From NCBI GenBank assembly GCA_037013495.1, contig CM072801.1:19961001-20025000 (forward strand): a stretch of 64,000 nucleotides of DNA, in the 5' to 3' direction. Shown piece by piece: positions 60,180 through 64,000 of this stretch. Every line of letters begins with the position of its first letter. The stretch's first letter is position 1. A program made the translations under genes and the position numbers. Origin of the DNA: Hippophae tibetana (Eukaryota > Streptophyta > Magnoliopsida > Rosales > Elaeagnaceae). The notes under the pieces were generated by a model, which saw nothing but the letters and a program-made list of their open reading frames with translations, made no database searches and was not told where the DNA came from.

Positions 60180-63100
60180 CGTATGTTTTTCTGCCTAATT
60201 ATTGCCACACAAATTGTATGTGCAATGAATACAAAATATATGTATTGAAACAAGTAATATAATGATAAGAAAAGATCGTTCTCGTAGAGATTATTTTATT
60301 AGAAACTAATTTTTAAAACTAAAAAAATAAAAATAATTTTTTTTGTGTTTTTATATTTTAAGAAAACAAAATTAAAATAATTAAAAGTAAATAGAAATAA
60401 TTAATTAAATTAGATTTGGTAACTAAGAAGATATATGAGAAAATATCTAGAAATAATTAATTCTCCAATTTTCTAAATATGTGAATAATTAAAATCCTCA
60501 TAATATAATTATCAATTAATTACATGATCAATTGAATCCAACTTAGCATGTATTCCTCTCTCAAGTAAACTACACATCATATAGTAATTAATTTAATCAC
60601 ACTCTTATGCAAGACAAACAATTAAATAATTCACTTAAATCTATTTAATTGTCTCTATATATAAATTGTTGGACAAACAATTAATAACATAAAAATTAGA
60701 TTAAATAATATAATTAAATTATAATTATAATTAGGGTACAATATTAGATTATCACAATGTGAAAATTTGGTTAATAAGATCCCTAGATTAATAAATTAAG
60801 AAGACATAATTTTATCCATAAATCTCATATTTTTCATAAAGAAAGACATAAAAATTGATAAATAAAAAAGTAGAAAAAGAAATATAATCAATCTCTTGGA
60901 TTGTAGTACTCTCTTGAATCTCCACTAAAATTGTATCTTCTTTTAAATTTTATGTATTTTTTTCTCTTTTAATCTCCAAAAATTGATCAAAATTATGCAA
61001 ATTCTCACTAAAAAGTTTATATTTTAATATTTTTAGCCCCAAAAATATTATTTATTGAATAAAACAAGTAACTATTAAGTAAAAAAAATGCGCCAATGAC
61101 TCAACTTTCATAGAGTTATCACACCCTCAAATTTAAGTCTTTGCTTGTCCTCAAGTAAAGCCTAGTATAACTAAATAATATAACATGAGTAGTATATTCA
61201 TAAATATACTTCTATTAGTACATGTATACTTCACGAAAATTATCCCTCTTAAAAGTCATACAATCATATGATAAGAATGTTCACATATTCATCAATCAAC
61301 GTTCTATCAATACAATATTATGCAATGTTTTTGACAAATTGATTCATGTGTGTATGTGCTATACATGATGTCATCCAATGTACTTATGAAGTCAACCTAG
61401 ATAAGTATGCTAATCAATTCAATCTTAGAACAAGTCTCATAAGTCTATTTTTCACATCTCTCTCCACTAATATAAATATGTACTTAGCTAAAGATCATTA
61501 AGGACTTTACATGGTTGTAATTTAAGGCTTAGTTGTGAGGTCAATAAATAAAGACATTTAAGCTCTTTCCATACCTTAGCCTTTGTTTTATTCATCATGT
61601 ACTTTTTAACTGTAATTGAGCTTTAACTTGATATTTCAATGCACCCTATTTTTTCATTCTTTTCATATTTTTTATTCTACATCTTTTTTCTCTCTTTTTT
61701 ATTGTAACTTCACAAAACCTCCAAACTTATTTTCAATTCTATTTTCTTTTTCTTTAGAGGGATAATTGTATTGTGAGTTTTTTTTTCTTGGATGCATTAC
61801 ATTTCACCTTACTCTATAGTATAACAAATTTTTGCATTTTTTTTCTTTTCATACAAGCTAAAGGTGCAAGGATAAAGATAATGCTTATTAGTTAGGCATA
61901 AAATATGGCTAAAAGATATGAATGGTTCTTTGTTAGGCTCAAATGGGTGACTACAAATATTAACAATGGTTAGCTTGAAAGACTTAATCGATCCAAATAA
62001 GGCCTAAATCGTTTCTTTTGTAAAATACTATTCAAAAATTTGCCTCAAGGGATAATCAAATAGATTCTAAAACTTGGTATATCTCATCAACTCGCATAAC
62101 TCACTACAATTTTCTCTCAATAAGAACACCAAAATCAATCATGAACATATGCGTAAAATTTTGGATCAATCCAATCAAAACTAGCAAGCATATCACATGA
62201 TTAATGTAAGTATCTTAACAAATATGTTACATTCCTTATCCTAGTCATGAAAACCCATTTTTATCATTGAGTTCATATGTTTCATATTAAGCATGCATGC
62301 ATTTAGTCTCCATATATTTGTTAATTTCTACTCACATCATGATTAAAAACATTCTTGGAATTAAAAAAAATTCCTAAAAAATTTAAAATGCATAATAAAT
62401 ACTAAAGTAGAGAATGAAGTTCCCTACCCCAAACTTAAATTGCACATTGTCCTCAATATTCACATATAAATATGAAAAGGTAAAAGAAAATAAAACTCGC
62501 TTAATCATGGTACACCATATCTATAACTGAAATGATTATTTTTATTGTGACATTGCTCTCCATATTCATTCACTTATAAAACAAAAAAAAATGAAAATCT
62601 AAGATACTTCACTCTGGTTATTTTTGGCCGACACTGTTGAAAGATGCTTACAATTATGTAAAGATATATGAGATATATGTCAAAGGTGCTCTAATAACTC
62701 TATTTTCATAGAGTCATTATCTAGCACAATGAAGTTTGATAGAAAGTAGAATTTTTCTACATTTACTAGCACATCTTCTATCATGCCACGAGGTCTCTGA
62801 ATTGGTCTATCTGCCATTTGTAATGTTATTGAAGTGGGTTTGGCTTTACCAACCCCTAATCTCTTGAATATTGATAATGACATAAGGTTAATGATGAAAC
62901 CCAAGTCACATAATTTTTTCTCAAAATGGATGTTCCTAATAGTGCAAAGGATGTCAAAACTACCCAAATCTTTAAGTTTTTGTGATAGTTTTCTATCAAG
63001 GATGGAGCTATAACCTTCAGTCAAGGTTATTATTTCATGAGCTCCAAGCCTATTTTTCTTTGATAGTATATCCTTCATAAATTTGGCATAAAATGACATT

Positions 63101-64000
63101 TTTTCAAGTGTCTATGCAAATGGTATGTTTATATGCAACTTTTTGAAGACATCAAGAAATTTTGAAAACTATGTATCTAACTTTTGCTTTTGTAGTCTTT
63201 GATGGAAAGAGGTAGTGGGTTTGTAAAGGTTATTGTTTTTGGCTGAATTATTTCCTCTTCATACTCTCTTTATCCACTAATTCCTTCTCATTCTTGTTAA
63301 TTTCACGTTTTTCCTCATCCTTTTTTGTCTTATGTTCTTATTCTAAAGTTTTATCATTCCTCAAGGATATGGCATCGCACTGGTCCTTACATTCTCTTCG
63401 TGGGTTTACAATTGTGTCACTTGGAAGGTTACCTTGAGGCCTTTGACTTATAGTATGAGCAAGTTTTCCCATTTAGTTCTCCAAATTATGAATTGACATT
63501 TTTGCACTAAATGATTGGATGAAGTCTTTCATCATCCCTATTAAGGAATTTGTATTGTCCTTAGTAGATGGTTTCTTTTATTGGGCTTGTGATTGATATG
63601 GTTATTGAAAACCAGGTGGTGGAAATGATTGACGGTTGAATTGACTACCACTTTGATTGTTGTTATTCCAAGATAAATTTGAATGTTGTCTCCATCTTGA
63701 GTTATATATGTTCGAGTATGGATTATTTTTCGATTAACATTACCCACATAGCATACAAATTCAAGATTATTTGGAAAATTATTAAACAAATGAGCTTCTC
63801 CACAAAATACACACGAAACTCATGAATCTTAGACCTAGTTTATACTAACTGGTGAGTTTTGAACCTTCAAAAGATTAACCAAAGATGACACTTATATTAG
63901 CTGTCATGTTATAAGCTTGATTGTAAGATTAGGCTAGCAAAGCTCTATCAATAGATGCATCAACAATAGTTCTTGTTTGAGCGTTGAGACCATTGTAAAA
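60180..64000 (-). mobile_element. Ty3/gypsy element, gag-protease part (broken, runs off window)
   Basis: Minus-strand relic of the Athila/Tat-like gypsy group. The gag end lies at 64000-63100, with a degenerate NP-rich segment at 63789-63541. The retropepsin-like domain is at 63099-62680 (LCDLGFIINLMSLSIFKRLG, LQMADRPIQRPRG, VLVNVEKF). Left of this, where RT and integrase should follow, 62640-60180 is noncoding and contains the TCAAATTTAAGTCTTTGC / TTGTCCTCAAGTAAAG wording commonly found in such elements, plus an ATCGTTCTCGTAGAGATT stretch near 60275. It therefore seems to be a shortened, non-autonomous derivative; its 5' end is outside the window. Several breaks; old. Confidence 0.65.

Noticed and set aside
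1-64000. tRNA, rRNA or snRNA genes
   Set aside because: I looked for tRNA A/B boxes and conserved RNA words; the only tRNA-like words are the primer-binding sites of the copia elements.

Overview
This window is plant nuclear DNA, almost certainly from a eudicot. It is strongly AT-rich by eye. It carries intron-rich host genes of plant families, Ty1/copia elements with initiator-Met-tRNA-type primer sites, an endogenous pararetrovirus and several MITEs. Some features (telomere-like TTTAGGG tracts inside MITEs, DUF1985 relics) would suit a cucurbit, but nothing here proves that.

Layout, left to right. 1-934: 3' end of a clade-type PP2C phosphatase gene on the + strand, whose last residues appear shifted out of frame. 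1.1-4.2 kb: AT-rich spacer with an old hAT-like MITE. 4.24-11.56 kb: a complete 15-exon NOC4 (nucleolar complex protein 4) gene on the - strand; all its splice phases close to one 609-residue frame. 12.13-13.16 kb: a MITE-like element filled with degenerate telomere repeat (copy A). 13.2-17.6 kb: decayed DNA with a LINE tail, a 116-bp tandem duplication and an unrecognised coding relic. 17.6-23.2 kb: a broken copia element (minus) beside a fragment of another. 23.9-28.9 kb: a young copia element (plus) whose LTRs are near identical. 28.93-29.07 kb: a fragment copied from the next gene. 30.1-31.4 kb: an intact, intronless AVT3-type vacuolar amino-acid transporter. 31.5-37.0 kb: an older copia element just downstream of it. 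40.3-45.6 kb: another degenerate copia element (minus). 46.5-48.0 kb: two further copies (B and C) of the telomere-repeat element, tail to tail. 48.8-55.6 kb: an old endogenous caulimovirid, later hit by a hAT-type MITE. 57.5-60.2 kb: a DUF1985 (Ulp1/MULE-associated) pseudogene. 60.2-64.0 kb: a Ty3/gypsy gag-protease element on the - strand that runs off the window.

The working host genes are three: PP2C (signalling), NOC4 (40S ribosome biogenesis) and AVT3 (vacuolar amino-acid export). They do not form a functional unit; plant genes are transcribed singly. Everything else is mobile or fossil DNA in nested layers. The best candidates for something little described are the family of telomere-repeat-filled MITEs, with its large inverted pair, and the primer-site tail left behind the 3' LTR of the young copia element.
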